From the NCBI GenBank assembly GCA_916610825.1, contig OU744453.1:4108407-4172406 (forward strand): 64,000 nucleotides of DNA, read 5' to 3'. The position numbers and the translations under genes were made by a program. The DNA comes from Haliclystus octoradiatus (taxonomy: Eukaryota > Cnidaria > Staurozoa > Stauromedusae > Haliclystidae). Position 1 is the first letter of the stretch; each line of letters begins with the position of its first letter. The notes under the pieces are model-generated. The model did not search any database and was not told where the DNA came from. It saw nothing but the letters and a program-made list of their open reading frames with translations. Below, one piece after another: positions 25,931 to 64,000 of this stretch.

Positions 25931-28702
25931 ATGTCTCTCAACAATGATTCACTTCCAACTTCAGGCACTCAAAACCCACCCGGCACTCGTGGTGGACCCA
26001 ATGAGACACCACAACCACTTTTACCTGACCGTTTGAATACATCTTCCATTACTGTCAAACCACCACAATTTTACAAAAAATAACCCGCAAGCTTGGTTTA
26101 TTCAAGTAGAGAGCCAATTTACGATTCGTGGGATCAATTTAAGCGTCACAAGATACCACCATGTTGTTTCTGTCTTTCTTAAAAATATTGCTACTCCTAC
26201 TTTGAATTATGCCCCAACCGCGCATACGTGCAATTATGAACTTTTAAAAACAATTATCCTTTCATTGTTAGAAAAATCAAAACAAAACCGCGTGAGCAAA
26301 ATATTAGATACGCATGACCTTGGCGGAGACACACCAACAATATTTCTGAGATGATTAACTAGCCGTTTGTCTCAATGTGAAGAACCTGCCTTAAAAACAA
26401 TTTTAAAGTAAAAACTTCTACAATGTCTTCCAATAGAATTTCGCGCCACGCTCAGCACTTTCTAGGATGAGCCTGCTGAAAAGCTTGTTTGGCCATTAAT
26501 TTATCTGGCACCGCTGCAGTTGTACGCAGCACACCACCAACCACATATAATAGTCATCAATACGTGAAACACAGCACTGTTCATCGTATTGAAACTGGCT
26601 CATCGCAACCAACACACTGTCGTCCTCGTCCTCTCTCTGATAACAAACTTGAAACTGCAAAACAAGAATTTAAACATCTTCTCAATGCTGGCTACATTTC
26701 ACTGTCAAATAGCTCTTGTGCGTCACCTCTTCACCTCGTAGCAAGAAACAAAGGTGGTATACCTACCACATTTCAGAATCGCCCTTGTGGTGACTATAAT
26801 TCTCTAAATGCACTGACTAACCTGATCGCTATCCTCTACCTCATATCCAACATTTTACACCAACTTTGAATTGTAGATCAATCTTTTCAAAAATTGCTCT
26901 CGTCAAAGCCTTCCATCAAATCCCTATGTCAGATCAAGATAAAGAAAAAACTGCTATCACTACACCTTTTGGACTTTCCCATTATAACCGTATGCCTTTT
27001 GGACTCCGAAATTCCACTCAAATATTTCAACGTCTCATTGACTCAATTTTACGACCACTTCACTTTGCCTTTGCATGTATTGACGATATATTAATTGCAT
27101 CATCATCTATCGTCGATTATTATCATCATTTATAACTATTATTTAAACAATTATCTTCTTATGGCCTTCAATTTCACCTTAGTAAATGTACATTTTCTAC
27201 TCACGAACTAGATATTTTATGTCACATTATCAATGAACAAGGTATTCGTCCTTGTCCCAATAAAATTGAAGTCATCAAAGGTTGGCCGTTACCTACAACT
27301 CACAAAGAATTACATCGTTTTATTGGTTGTATTAATTTCTATAGACGTTTTATTCCACATTTTTTCTGAATAAGCTATACCATTATATACTGTCATGTCT
27401 ACCAAACCACATTTTAACTGGACTGATTCTTCTGCTCAATCATTCACTAACTTAAAAGACGCTGTGTCACAACAGCTACTATCACATCATTCCGATCAAA
27501 ACAATTGTACGTTTTCAATAGTTACCGACGCCTCAGGTTATGCTGTAGGCGCTGCTTTACATCAATCGTCACATTCAAGTCCTATTCCACTGGGAAATTT
27601 CAGGAGAAAACTTACCAACACTCACAAATCTTATTCTACATTTGGCAAATAACTTTTAGCTGCATATCTTGAAACATTACATTTTAAATCATTTATTGAT
27701 GGTCATGATGTTACCTTTATTTTCAGATCTCCGTCCTTTGATCGACGCTTTCCGTACTCACAAGCCACGTCTATACAATCGTCAACAACGACAGCTAAGC
27801 ATCATTACTGAATATGTCACACATATGCATTTTATCAAGGGAGCTGACAATGTTGTTGCAGGTGCAATATCACGATTAACTGACCATCCAACTCAAACTT
27901 CAGCTGAATCTACCGCTACCGTTACACACAGCTACAACATCAACCTGATTCAATTACCACCTCCACTGTCACAATGGCCATCGATCTACCCGCAATTGCC
28001 AAAGCTCATACCACAACATCCACAACCAAGCATTTTTTCATTGAAATCATATCCTGTTGATAATAATCTCAATCTATTATGTGATACTACACTAACATTA
28101 CCTAGACCATTAATACCATCGATCTTCGAGATGCAATCATACACCCTTTTCATACTCTTGGGCATTTTGGATTTAGCCGAACCTTCACCATCATCAACGA
28201 TCGCTAATTCTGGCCTGGCATGCACAAAGACATCAGACATTTTTTTCATCTATGCATTGATTGTCAACGTCAGAAAGTCTCATGCCATACTCGCTCTCCT
28301 CATGGACAATTATTACTTCCAACTGGTTGCTTTCAGACAATCCACATCAATATCGCCGAAGTTTGTCCTTCTCAAAGCAGTCCTGCAGTATCTCTCTGTT
28401 CTTCGCCATGCTATCTATTCACCATGATTGACCGTTATACTGGATGGCTAGAGGCTGTTCCTATTTGTGATATTACAGCATCTTCTATCGCTACTGCATT
28501 TGTTACTACTTGGATATCTCGTTTTGGTGTTCCTCTTTAGGATGTTACTGACCGAGGTAAACAACTCGAATCTAGACTTTTTCAACAATATCTTGCTGAC
28601 GCTGTTGGATTCCATCGAGTAAGAACTACATCGTATCATCCACAATCAAAGGGAAAAATAGAACGCTCTCACCGCACTCTAAAAACGAACATTCCTCCTA
28701 CA
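25931..28702 (+). pseudogene. Decayed Ty3/gypsy-like retroelement (gag-pol)
   Basis: In order: a Gag-like block (about 25931-26480) with QAWFIQVESQF and an LLEKSKQNR region; the RT leader HRIETGSSQP and an RPCGDYNSLN block (26590-26810); RT palm with AFHQIPMSDQDKEKTAI, TPFGLSHYNRMPFGLRN and the IDDIL catalytic box (26910-27110); an RT thumb FIGCINFYRRF (27320-27355); RNase H with FNWTDSSAQ and VTDASGYAVGAAL (27408-27560); and an integrase with a CIDCQRQ zinc-finger end, [11 protein letters not shown] and SYHPQSKGKIERSHRTLK (28250-28690). Numerous stops and frameshifts break every domain. A protease was not identified. The element ends at about 28702 without a visible LTR. The copy is inert. 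Confidence 0.85.
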
Positions 28703-29890
28703 TATTCGGAGCGGTGAAGCTAGCGACTGCTGCTCGTAGGTCAAACAATAGGAGCAATGTCAGTATTCCATCCCTCATTTCGGTTGAAAATTCATCAATT
28801 AATGACCAAATGCAAATAAAAGAAAAATCGTGTTGTACTTTATGCATATCTGGTAATTCTGCTCCAACCGATGGTGCTCACCACTGTGACACTTGCAAAA
28901 AGCCTGTGCACGCCCTATTAGAATCCTCCATATGAGCAGTTGCAGGTGATGAAGGAGAAGGATATGGAATTGCTGGGAGATGTTTGAGTTGTTCTAATCT
29001 TGGACAATCACAGGGGAAAGCCATTGTGGAAAGCTTTGCAGAAGAGAACTGGCGGGGACAATTATCTCATGGAACAAATGAAAAAGAATCAGAACATCGT
29101 ATTGCAGCAGAGTGTAGATTGGAAAAACATTAATTTTTCGGCCAAAAACGACAGGATACTGCTTCCTCTTTTAAAAAACGGAAATTCTATGGATAACCCC
29201 GCTACAATGGACAAACAAAAATTAATTCTTTGGAGCACATGTGCAATTGACTCCATAATATAGCTAATGACAGAGCGGCATCCGACTGTATAGATTAATG
29301 GAGTTATCTGATTGACAATAAGCCATATTTCCAGACTTGATTGCTTTGATCGTTAATCTTGACCAACAAAAAATTTCTGCTTATGAATATCGAAGTATAA
29401 AAGTATTGCCGCTCAAGTCATCTCAGCTGCAAGGCAATATGACTCTAATTAATTGAGAAGCGACGGCAGCAAGTATTGCAAACAGGTATCTTGAGAAAAC
29501 ATTTACGTTATGTTGTCCTATTTTCGGAATGTAACAGTGATGCCTGTCCTCCATAAATAGAAGAACGTACCTAAGTACCTGAGTACTCTAATAGAAGACT
29601 AGCATACCTCAGTATCTCAGTAGATAACATTATTGAGCAAAACAAAAGAAAGGTCAGACGGCATTGACAAAGAAGAAAGTCGATGCCAAAGACCTTTCTC
29701 CAGCGTTGAAGGAATTCACAACCATCTCTACCATGTCGACAAAAGCAATTTACCAATGGCTATGTGCTGTGGAAAAAGATTTTTCCAAAAGCAAATAGCC
29801 AACAAAAATGGTCATTTGATAATAGAAGTAGCAGTAAACCCTAACCGTGGGATGCATCTAGCAAATTCGAGCAATGCACACTAGAAAATC
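28703..29890 (+). pseudogene. Decayed coding fragment with Cys/His motif, family not recognised
   Basis: The first part translates to CTLCISGNSAPTDGAHHCD followed by TCKKPVHAL, a CxxC...HxC..C...H arrangement with a later GEGYG and CLSC, interrupted by a stop near 28934. Beyond this (29000-29880) several short frames persist, one Lys-rich near 29633-29790, without a family I recognise. The context (flush against a gypsy remnant) suggests transposon-derived sequence. Confidence 0.4.
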
Positions 29891-29899
29891 ATCAATTTT

Positions 29900-32210
29900 T
29901 CATGCTGAATAATATAGCCAAACAATTAGCATTTGGCGAGTCCAGATTGACTCTTCGAGATGTCGTTGCTGTTATTCCTCCGGAAAAGATTTCGCCGTTG
30001 GACATTGTTGGTATATTGTATCGCAGTGATGGAATATTTCCAAATTCATGATGATTTAAAAAAAGCATCTTAATATAAACAAAGGCCTTCAATTTTTGGA
30101 ACTTTTGGGTATCCTATTTTTCACATTTTCAAGGAATTTGAAAACAAATTTGCATCATTTTTGTGTATTTATTTAAAATCAATCAACCTGCTGGAGCCTG
30201 TTTGGTAGCATTTTTTAATTTCTGGAAATTTTTTGGAGCATCTAAAGAATGTTTGGAACTTTTTGGGTACGTCATATTTTTCTAAAGTGGCACCTCCCCG
30301 TTCCTAAGGATCGGGAGTTATCCCCCGGGAAACAAAGATCAAATAGTAATTCCTGAATTACTTATATATACCCATGCAAACATTTAATTAATGTAACTAC
30401 AATAAGCATTTCATTTCTGTATAAATTACGGAAAGGCTGCTAAAGTCTGTTGTGACTATTCAGATTTTAAAAGCTATTTTGGCTATATTACGTTTAGTTA
30501 CAACTGTAATAATTATATTATAACCAAAAAACGTCTTCATTAGAGTGAACTTTCAGCCTTCTGTAAACTAATTACGTCTCTCCTTTAATAGTGCTGGCAC
30601 CATTGCATATGGAAGCTCAACTGATTTGTGAAAAGGGGTGGTCGCACCCAAGGTGCATTTATATTCATTAATTAATCAAGATCAATTAATTTGACCATCA
30701 ACTTTAATTGACCGTCCAAAACTAAGTTGCAGAAAATATGTTTAAAACTAAAATTTACGGAAATAAACGCTCAGTAATGATGAGGGTGTGGTCAAACTTG
30801 AAATCCGAATTCACAGACTTGTACTGCCATCTTTTTATGATTTTTCAAAGAAATTTATTCATCAATGATCTAAAAAATGTCTGGAGGAGGTTTACAAGAC
30901 ATTTGATCGGAATTCGTGGTATTGTCGGCATAACTACCTGAAAAGGCTACAAAAGGCTAAACATCTACAGTCTCCAGAGACGGAGAGAACTTTTTTGTGT
31001 AATTTATGTTCGGAAATGCATCTACATACACTCCAAGCCCAGATTTCAAGTACTTGAGTAGCCATCGAACAGGTGTTCGAATCATACTGCCCAAATCAAC
31101 CATTGCATTCCAACACATCAAACGTCAACACAGCACAACTCATCAAACGATTGCGAGAACATCTATTCAAGAAATTTCAGGGACGTGGAGTGCCTATTTG
31201 GAGTTCAGAAAATCGTCCTTCAAAATTATGCTTCTCCAAAGTTAATACCTAGAATATTTTATTGCAGTCAAAATGTATACCCAAAATAATTTTTTCTCCA
31301 CCCTGCTTTTGAAAATTGATTACAATTTCGTGGGTTAAATAATTAAGCTTAATAATTAAAATGAACAAAAAGGAGTTGTTGAACAGTAAAGATCAGGGCT
31401 TGATCAACTTTTGATACTAAATTTTTAGAGTTCAGATCATTAAAACCATGGAAAAAATTTGATCAGTAATGATCAGGGCATAATCAAACTTTTGATACCA
31501 AATTCATAGAGTTGAAATGATTATAACCTCGATTTCAAAGTTTTGGTGTTAATTTGGCCCCATCAGAAGCTAAATTACCGATTGCTCGATATTTAAATTA
31601 TGATCAAACTTTTAAGACCAAAATGAGCTACATCGAAGAAAGTGGTGCGGCCATCTTGACAGAGGTGATTGTGACCCTGACATTGAACAACGGCCTGGAA
31701 CTAGTTCCGATGCACATTTTGAAATACTATTTGACTCAGTGTAATTTGTTCAGAACATCATTGTGAATTATGCTGAATTATTTCCAATCATTATGTGACT
31801 GTGATAGTGTCCATATGACTGACTGATTGATTTGATTGTTTTTTTCTATAAATAATGACGTAATCCTATGCTATTGTTAACATGACATTCATCTATAATG
31901 AGCTACTCTTTTGTTGACAAAAACAAAAGTTAATAATGGGCAAATGACTGTATTGTCTCAGATACAATGAAACTGCTAATGATCACGCTTTTTTGATCAC
32001 CTCAATCAAACAAAAGATCGACTTTTTGATTTGATAATTTGAAAAAGCAGAGCACCAGCTTCACGTGTATGGTGGCCTATGAGGCCACAGCAAAATATTG
32101 ATTTTCATTATTTTGAAAAAGAAGAAAACTTTGAAAAATGTTTTGAAAAAGAAGAAAACTGTCATATATATCAGAATTTTCAAAATATCAGATATTTTTC
32201 AAATACCAAG
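29900..32210. other. No recognisable gene or repeat
   Basis: AT-rich, with short chance frames only. Two direct TTTGAAAAATGTTTTGAAAA-like bits near 32127-32160 and repeated GATCAGG-containing lines near 31393-31480 are minor internal duplications. Confidence 0.4.
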
Positions 32211-32217
32211 CATGTAA

Positions 32218-32293
32218 CTAGCCTGCGTCCAGACTAAAACGTTTCTGAATTTACACTTTCCTTCAGAAACGTTTTAGTTTGGACGCAGGCTAG
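32218..32293. mobile_element. 76-bp hairpin MITE, AGCCTGCG...CGCAGGCT
   Basis: Arms of about 31 bp (TAGCCTGCGTCCAGACTAAA and onward) are almost perfectly mirrored around a 14-nt loop. The flanks AGCATGTAAC and AGCATGCAAC differ at one base, giving a 9-10 bp target duplication as made by Mutator-like elements. Confidence 0.8.
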
Positions 32294-32999
32294 CATGCAA
32301 CCAGATGTTGAAATCAAATTTAGACTTTATTTTCAAAAGGGGGTTTACAGTACACGGGAGAAAACATCTGTAAACATCTATGTAGAAATTACTGGACCAT
32401 TTTCAACTTTGCAATGCTCATTAATGGGAAAATTCCCCTCCAGTTCGGCTTCTGTTGTAAATGCAAATACTGCTGCCGAAGTCGGAGTTTGACTCCGGCT
32501 CCTGTATACATCTGTTCAATAGTTTTTGCTTTAATTTGCAGCAAGTCTACAATTTCTAAACTCCTAGCTTATATTTTTTGCGGGGCAGTACAGCTTCATC
32601 AAAGAAGTGTATTTTTATTATGATTTATGCTATATGCATACAAAAATATTGAGTATAATGTTTACTGTAATGGATTATAGGGTGCAGAGTATATGCATCA
32701 ATGCTTTATATAGTAATTTTCGAAAAGTCACTTATCTGGAGAAATACATTCGTGATGTACTAATTTTTATATAATCTAGAAGTTTATACGAACCATAGTT
32801 TATAGAGAGAATATCTCTCTATTGACTATGTACGAACGAAGGCGTTTTTTCAATTTTAGTTCTTTTCAATGAAATTAATACATTAACATGTCAACTACAA
32901 AAGACCACGTTTTACTGAAACTATTATTATATCTACAGTACTTAATCTAATAAATAAATAGGCTAGTAATAGTTGAGATAACAATACAAATTGGATTTA

Positions 33000-33315
33000 A
33001 TGAACTGTAAACAATAAAAAGGTTATCTTTTACGAGTGGTTGGCATTAGCAACAGCCTTTTGTCTATCTTGGCTCAGGCGTGAACAAGCACCGACGTAGC
33101 AGAATCTGTTTTCGATACAGCAAGAAGGAAGTTTTTGCACTGTTCCGTTTATAGGAAGCCACATTTGATGGATTGGTAAAATAGAAATAGTATCGCTCTT
33201 ATGCAATATATTTATTCGTCAAGTGATATTTTTTATAAACTGGTGACTGCTGGTCGGAATGCCGAATTATTTTTAAATAATTAATTAGTTTTGAAAGTGT
33301 TTTGTATTGAACAAA
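33000..33315 (+). promoter_or_regulatory. Presumed 5' flank / 5' UTR of the M13 gene
   Basis: The 300 bp before the start codon are unique-looking sequence without an obvious transposon. They must hold the leader or the end of an untranslated exon. I do not see a convincing TATA box or initiator, so this is placed by position only. Confidence 0.3.
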
Positions 33316-61191
<27,876 letters not shown>

Positions 61192-61197
61192 CAATAT

Positions 61198-61203
61198 AAT
61201 AAA
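61198..61203 (+). promoter_or_regulatory. Candidate polyadenylation signal of the M13 gene
   Basis: AATAAA begins 7 nt after the stop codon. It is the first such hexamer and would give a very short 3' UTR. In AT-rich DNA it could be chance, and later sites are possible. Confidence 0.45.
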
Positions 61204-61439
61204 ATTAATATTGTATATCATTTAATATATTTTTATCTTTTTCCTACCAATTGTATTGCTATTTATTTGATGGGACATAAACTTATTTTCCTACAGATAT
61301 TTATATATGCAAATGTGTATGTTATTTCCATTGTTGTTATAATTGCAATGTCAATATGAAGCCAAAACATGATATAAAAACGAGCTCTATATTTAGCAAT
61401 TGGCCAACAGTTTCTTATGAACTATTGATATTTGGTGCA

Positions 61440-62065
61440 CGAGAGGCACGTAAGGAAAAAAGGAGAATGCCTTACACACCACGAACACCCAACAGAGGGT
61501 AAAAAGAACATAGGAAGGCAAGTAATATGGTTCAACCCACCCTATAACAAAAGCGTAAAGACTAACATCGGAAAAATATTTTAAAACTATTCAAGAAACA
61601 CTTTCCAATAACGCATTCTTCCACAAAATATTCAACCTCAACACAGTGAAAATCAGCTACAGCTGTACAAAAACATGAAGACGATAAGAAAAAGTCACAA
61701 TAACAAAATAATCAACAACCAATAGCAAGAAAACACCCAACGCGACCAACTATGTAATTGCCGAAAAAAGCCCAATGAATAATAACTGCGAAGACCAAGA
61801 AAGATAGCCCTACATCGGACTAACTGAAAACACATTCAAGGCACGATAAACAATCAACACGCGCACTCATTCAGAAACACAAAAGGCATCAATTCTACAG
61901 AGAATTCGAAGTAAATATGGCACTTGAAAGAAAACAACGAAGAGTACAAAATCAAATGCTCAATCCTCTTGACAGCCATACAGCAACAATTACAAAACAA
62001 AGACGTGCGATATCTGCCTCAAAGAGAAAACCACATCACATACTCTGACAAATGTTTACTTCATA
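61440..62065 (+). pseudogene. C-terminal half of a family-3 Penelope-like protein, decayed
   Basis: Frames shift repeatedly, but blocks VIWFNPPYNKSVKTNIGK (about 61527), KIFNLNTVKISYSC (61626), YIGLTENTFKAR (61812-61850) and LKENNEEYKIKCSIL (about 61924) follow the order I know for the C-terminal part of the RT type seen at 5562-6769. YIGLT...R resembles the YIG half of a GIY-YIG nuclease. It starts 250 bp after the M13 stop codon. Confidence 0.6.
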
Positions 62066-62184
62066 ATTAAAAAAAAAGCAGAAATAATATTTCAAAATGT
62101 AGACATCAAAATCAATTTTACTTGTGAAATTTTAAAACGTAGCAACAAATTATCAGGTGAACCACTATTTACCAATTAGACAAC

Positions 62185-62272
62185 GAGCCCGAGTTGGCTA
62201 CCGTCGAATAGTCATCGAGGTCCTCCGAGGTGACTATTCAGGACGGTAGACAACAAGGGCGAGTTGTCTAAA
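62185..62272. repeat. Hairpin MITE-like palindrome
   Basis: TTAGACAACGAGCCCGAGTT, then CTACCGTCGAATAGTCATC, is mirrored by GATGACTATTC-like (GGTGACTATTCAGGACGGTAG) and CAACAAGGGCGAGTTGTCTAA. Both arms also carry a CGAGTTG direct repeat. Confidence 0.7.
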
Positions 62273-62279
62273 TATTTTA

Positions 62280-62995
62280 GTAGAAACCAACTGGTGGTCC
62301 AAGCCAAACATATCAAAAGGAATAAATTCCAACTATTTATTTTGCTTCTTGCATAATTAATTTTAAGTAAAACGGCCAATCAAATGCACCCATGACGACT
62401 GCAGAGTCGTGATTCGGAGGATGTATTTTAATTTGACTTGTTTCAGATATAATTTTTAAAACAAAGCAGTTTGACATTAATACTGGCTACAAAATACAAC
62501 CCAACAAAATAGCAAACTTGAGCAAGGTACCTACTGAGTATCTAAAAATGTATAAATGTTTGCAGTTTGTAATATAAAAGGTTGTTGTTCATAAACCTTA
62601 GCTGACATGCGAATTGATGAATCTGCAAAAATTGTGAGAAGATTGTTAAATAAGATTAAAATTGTGTACGCATAGCCTACCATTAAACAACTTCATCTCA
62701 TATTTTTTCCTTGTCCTTTTTCTCGAGCACGGAATTTATAAGACTCTCGTATAAAATTGATTCAAAAACATTTGCGAATCGCTTGTTTACTTTTTGAAAT
62801 TTGCGAGGGAACTTGCCAGCGTTCACTATGAAAAAATAGTGAACGATTGAGAAACCAATCAAAATGCAGATCATCGAATAGTACCTAGTCGGTTTCGACT
62901 AATTGAAAATAGACCACCAGGCAGGCATATTTGCATAATTGGGCATTACTGATTGAGGGTTTTCTTTACTGAGTTATATTATTGAGTTATTTACA
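62280..62995. other. No recognisable feature
   Basis: AT-rich DNA between two transposon remnants, with short chance frames only. Confidence 0.35.
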
Positions 62996-62999
62996 AAGT

Positions 63000-63275
63000 T
63001 AGTATTTTAACATGTGAAGCATATGGATTAGCACCATCATATTTAACTAATTCAATTACCTTGAAAACGAAAAACAACTATTGCTTAAGATTAAACAAAG
63101 CATTCTACTGGAACCTCCAGTAGGTGCTATGCTTCCTTCAAAGGGAGGCTGATCATTCACCATTATTGCGCCTTTTTGTGGAATAATCTTCCCTCTACTT
63201 CAACATAATCTTCTGTATAACACAACAACTATGGGTGCTTTTAGAATAAATTTAAAAATTAATTTATTGACATCT
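63000..63275 (+). pseudogene. Non-LTR retrotransposon RT tail fragment
   Basis: Across frames one can follow APSYLTNSITLKTKNNYCLR, an LLEPPVGAMLPSKGRLIIHH stretch and FLWNNLPSTST, which resemble the C-terminal 'LR....l..P.......f......lWN.LP' end of jockey/CR1 proteins. Heavily shifted and short. Confidence 0.5.
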
Positions 63276-63279
63276 GCGT

Positions 63280-64000
63280 TTAAATAATAAAATATGAATA
63301 GAAAACAAGAAATAATTTTAGATTTTAGAATTTAGAATTTGACTTTATAATGAAAATAGAAAGAAATTAATGTTGTATTTAATTTCTTTAAGTATTTAAC
63401 CGTGATTTAACATAGCTAGGAATATGTTATCGTATTATAATTTTCAGATAATTGATTAGCAACTTCCATCATTCATTATTTTTAAAGCACTTGTGATCAA
63501 CCAAATGTTAAAAAATGCTATAAAAATATTGAAGTTATTACATACTATCATCATTATTATTATCATTCGCCTCTTGTTAATTAGACCTGTGCCATATGCC
63601 CCTGTACTTCACTTCGCTTCGTATGGGATAAGCGCAGTGAAATAGTGGCTTGTGGAGCTAGGCTACTTGTTAATTGTCATGCATCTTGCATGGTCGTGTC
63701 TGCTGCCCCTCATGCCATCGAGCTCTGCCTCAAGGGACTTCAAGGTTCATAAGTATAGGCCTTTAGTATCGGTTATATTATCTGATATAGTCAGTAGTCA
63801 TTGCCTTACCATTGTCCTACATATCTCTAGTTCACCCATCCTATCTATATTGTGTCGTTGTATCAACTAGAACAAAGGTTGTTCTTTACTTGAATATATG
63901 AAATATGAATTTCTATGAGTAGTGGGAGTCAGCTCAGCCTGAAGGCTACATATAAGAGAATGATCCAAATACAATTTAACCGCTAGATAACACAGGAAAT
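63280..64000. other. No recognisable feature
   Basis: AT-rich. A short frame at 63652-63870 has no family resemblance. Confidence 0.35.

Noticed and set aside
25071-28990. LTRs flanking the gypsy-like remnant
   Set aside because: I compared both flanks by eye and found no matching terminal repeats. They may have been lost or be too diverged.

Overview
The window is animal nuclear DNA: AT-rich, with GT..AG introns, and full of transposon debris and (AAT)n/(ATT)n microsatellites. I see no bacterial or organellar features. A tunicate or another marine invertebrate is my best guess, but only from general texture, and I cannot name the species.

One host gene is clear. It has 18 exons on the + strand between 33316 and 61191 and encodes a predicted 780-residue, probably secreted, M13-family (neprilysin/ECE-like) zinc metallopeptidase. 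Every exon junction is GT..AG and all phases agree. The two zinc motifs (HEITH in exon 14, ENIAD in exon 16), the NAFY substrate loop, the HSPxxFR motif and the C-terminal CxxW are all present.

The rest is mobile DNA. Bases 1-4900 hold a 950-bp snap-back repeat and hairpin MITEs. Bases 4.9-12.5 kb are a nest of retroelements: a decayed non-LTR RT, an inactivated Penelope-like RT (family 3), an intact 814-aa Penelope-like element (PLE1, RT plus GIY-YIG) with identical 502-bp pseudo-LTRs and a perfect inverted copy upstream, and head-to-head fragments of another family (PLE2). Then come a 1.7-kb TIR element (12.6-14.4 kb), a 4.5-kb DNA transposon with 18-bp TIRs and a decayed nuclease-like gene (15.3-19.8 kb), a 2.7-kb inverted repeat (20.4-23.2 kb), a decayed L2/CR1-like non-LTR element (23.2-25.1 kb), a decayed Ty3/gypsy-like element (25.9-28.7 kb) and an unrecognised decayed coding fragment (28.7-29.9 kb). 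The peptidase introns carry hAT-, pogo- and Mutator-type MITEs, tRNA-derived SINEs, an 83-bp satellite, ATT arrays and at least seven copies of a MITE built from palindromic GTTCATGAAC decamers. Downstream lie the C-terminal half of a family-3 element and a non-LTR RT tail.

The most interesting system is a set of hammerhead-ribozyme-like folds (CUGANGA / stem II / GAAA / UH) repeated in the pseudo-LTRs of the three Penelope-like families and in intronic relics. Stem II sequences differ but still pair, and the folds are repeatedly linked to (ATT)n arrays. In PLE1 the predicted cleavage point lies 8 nt before the start codon.
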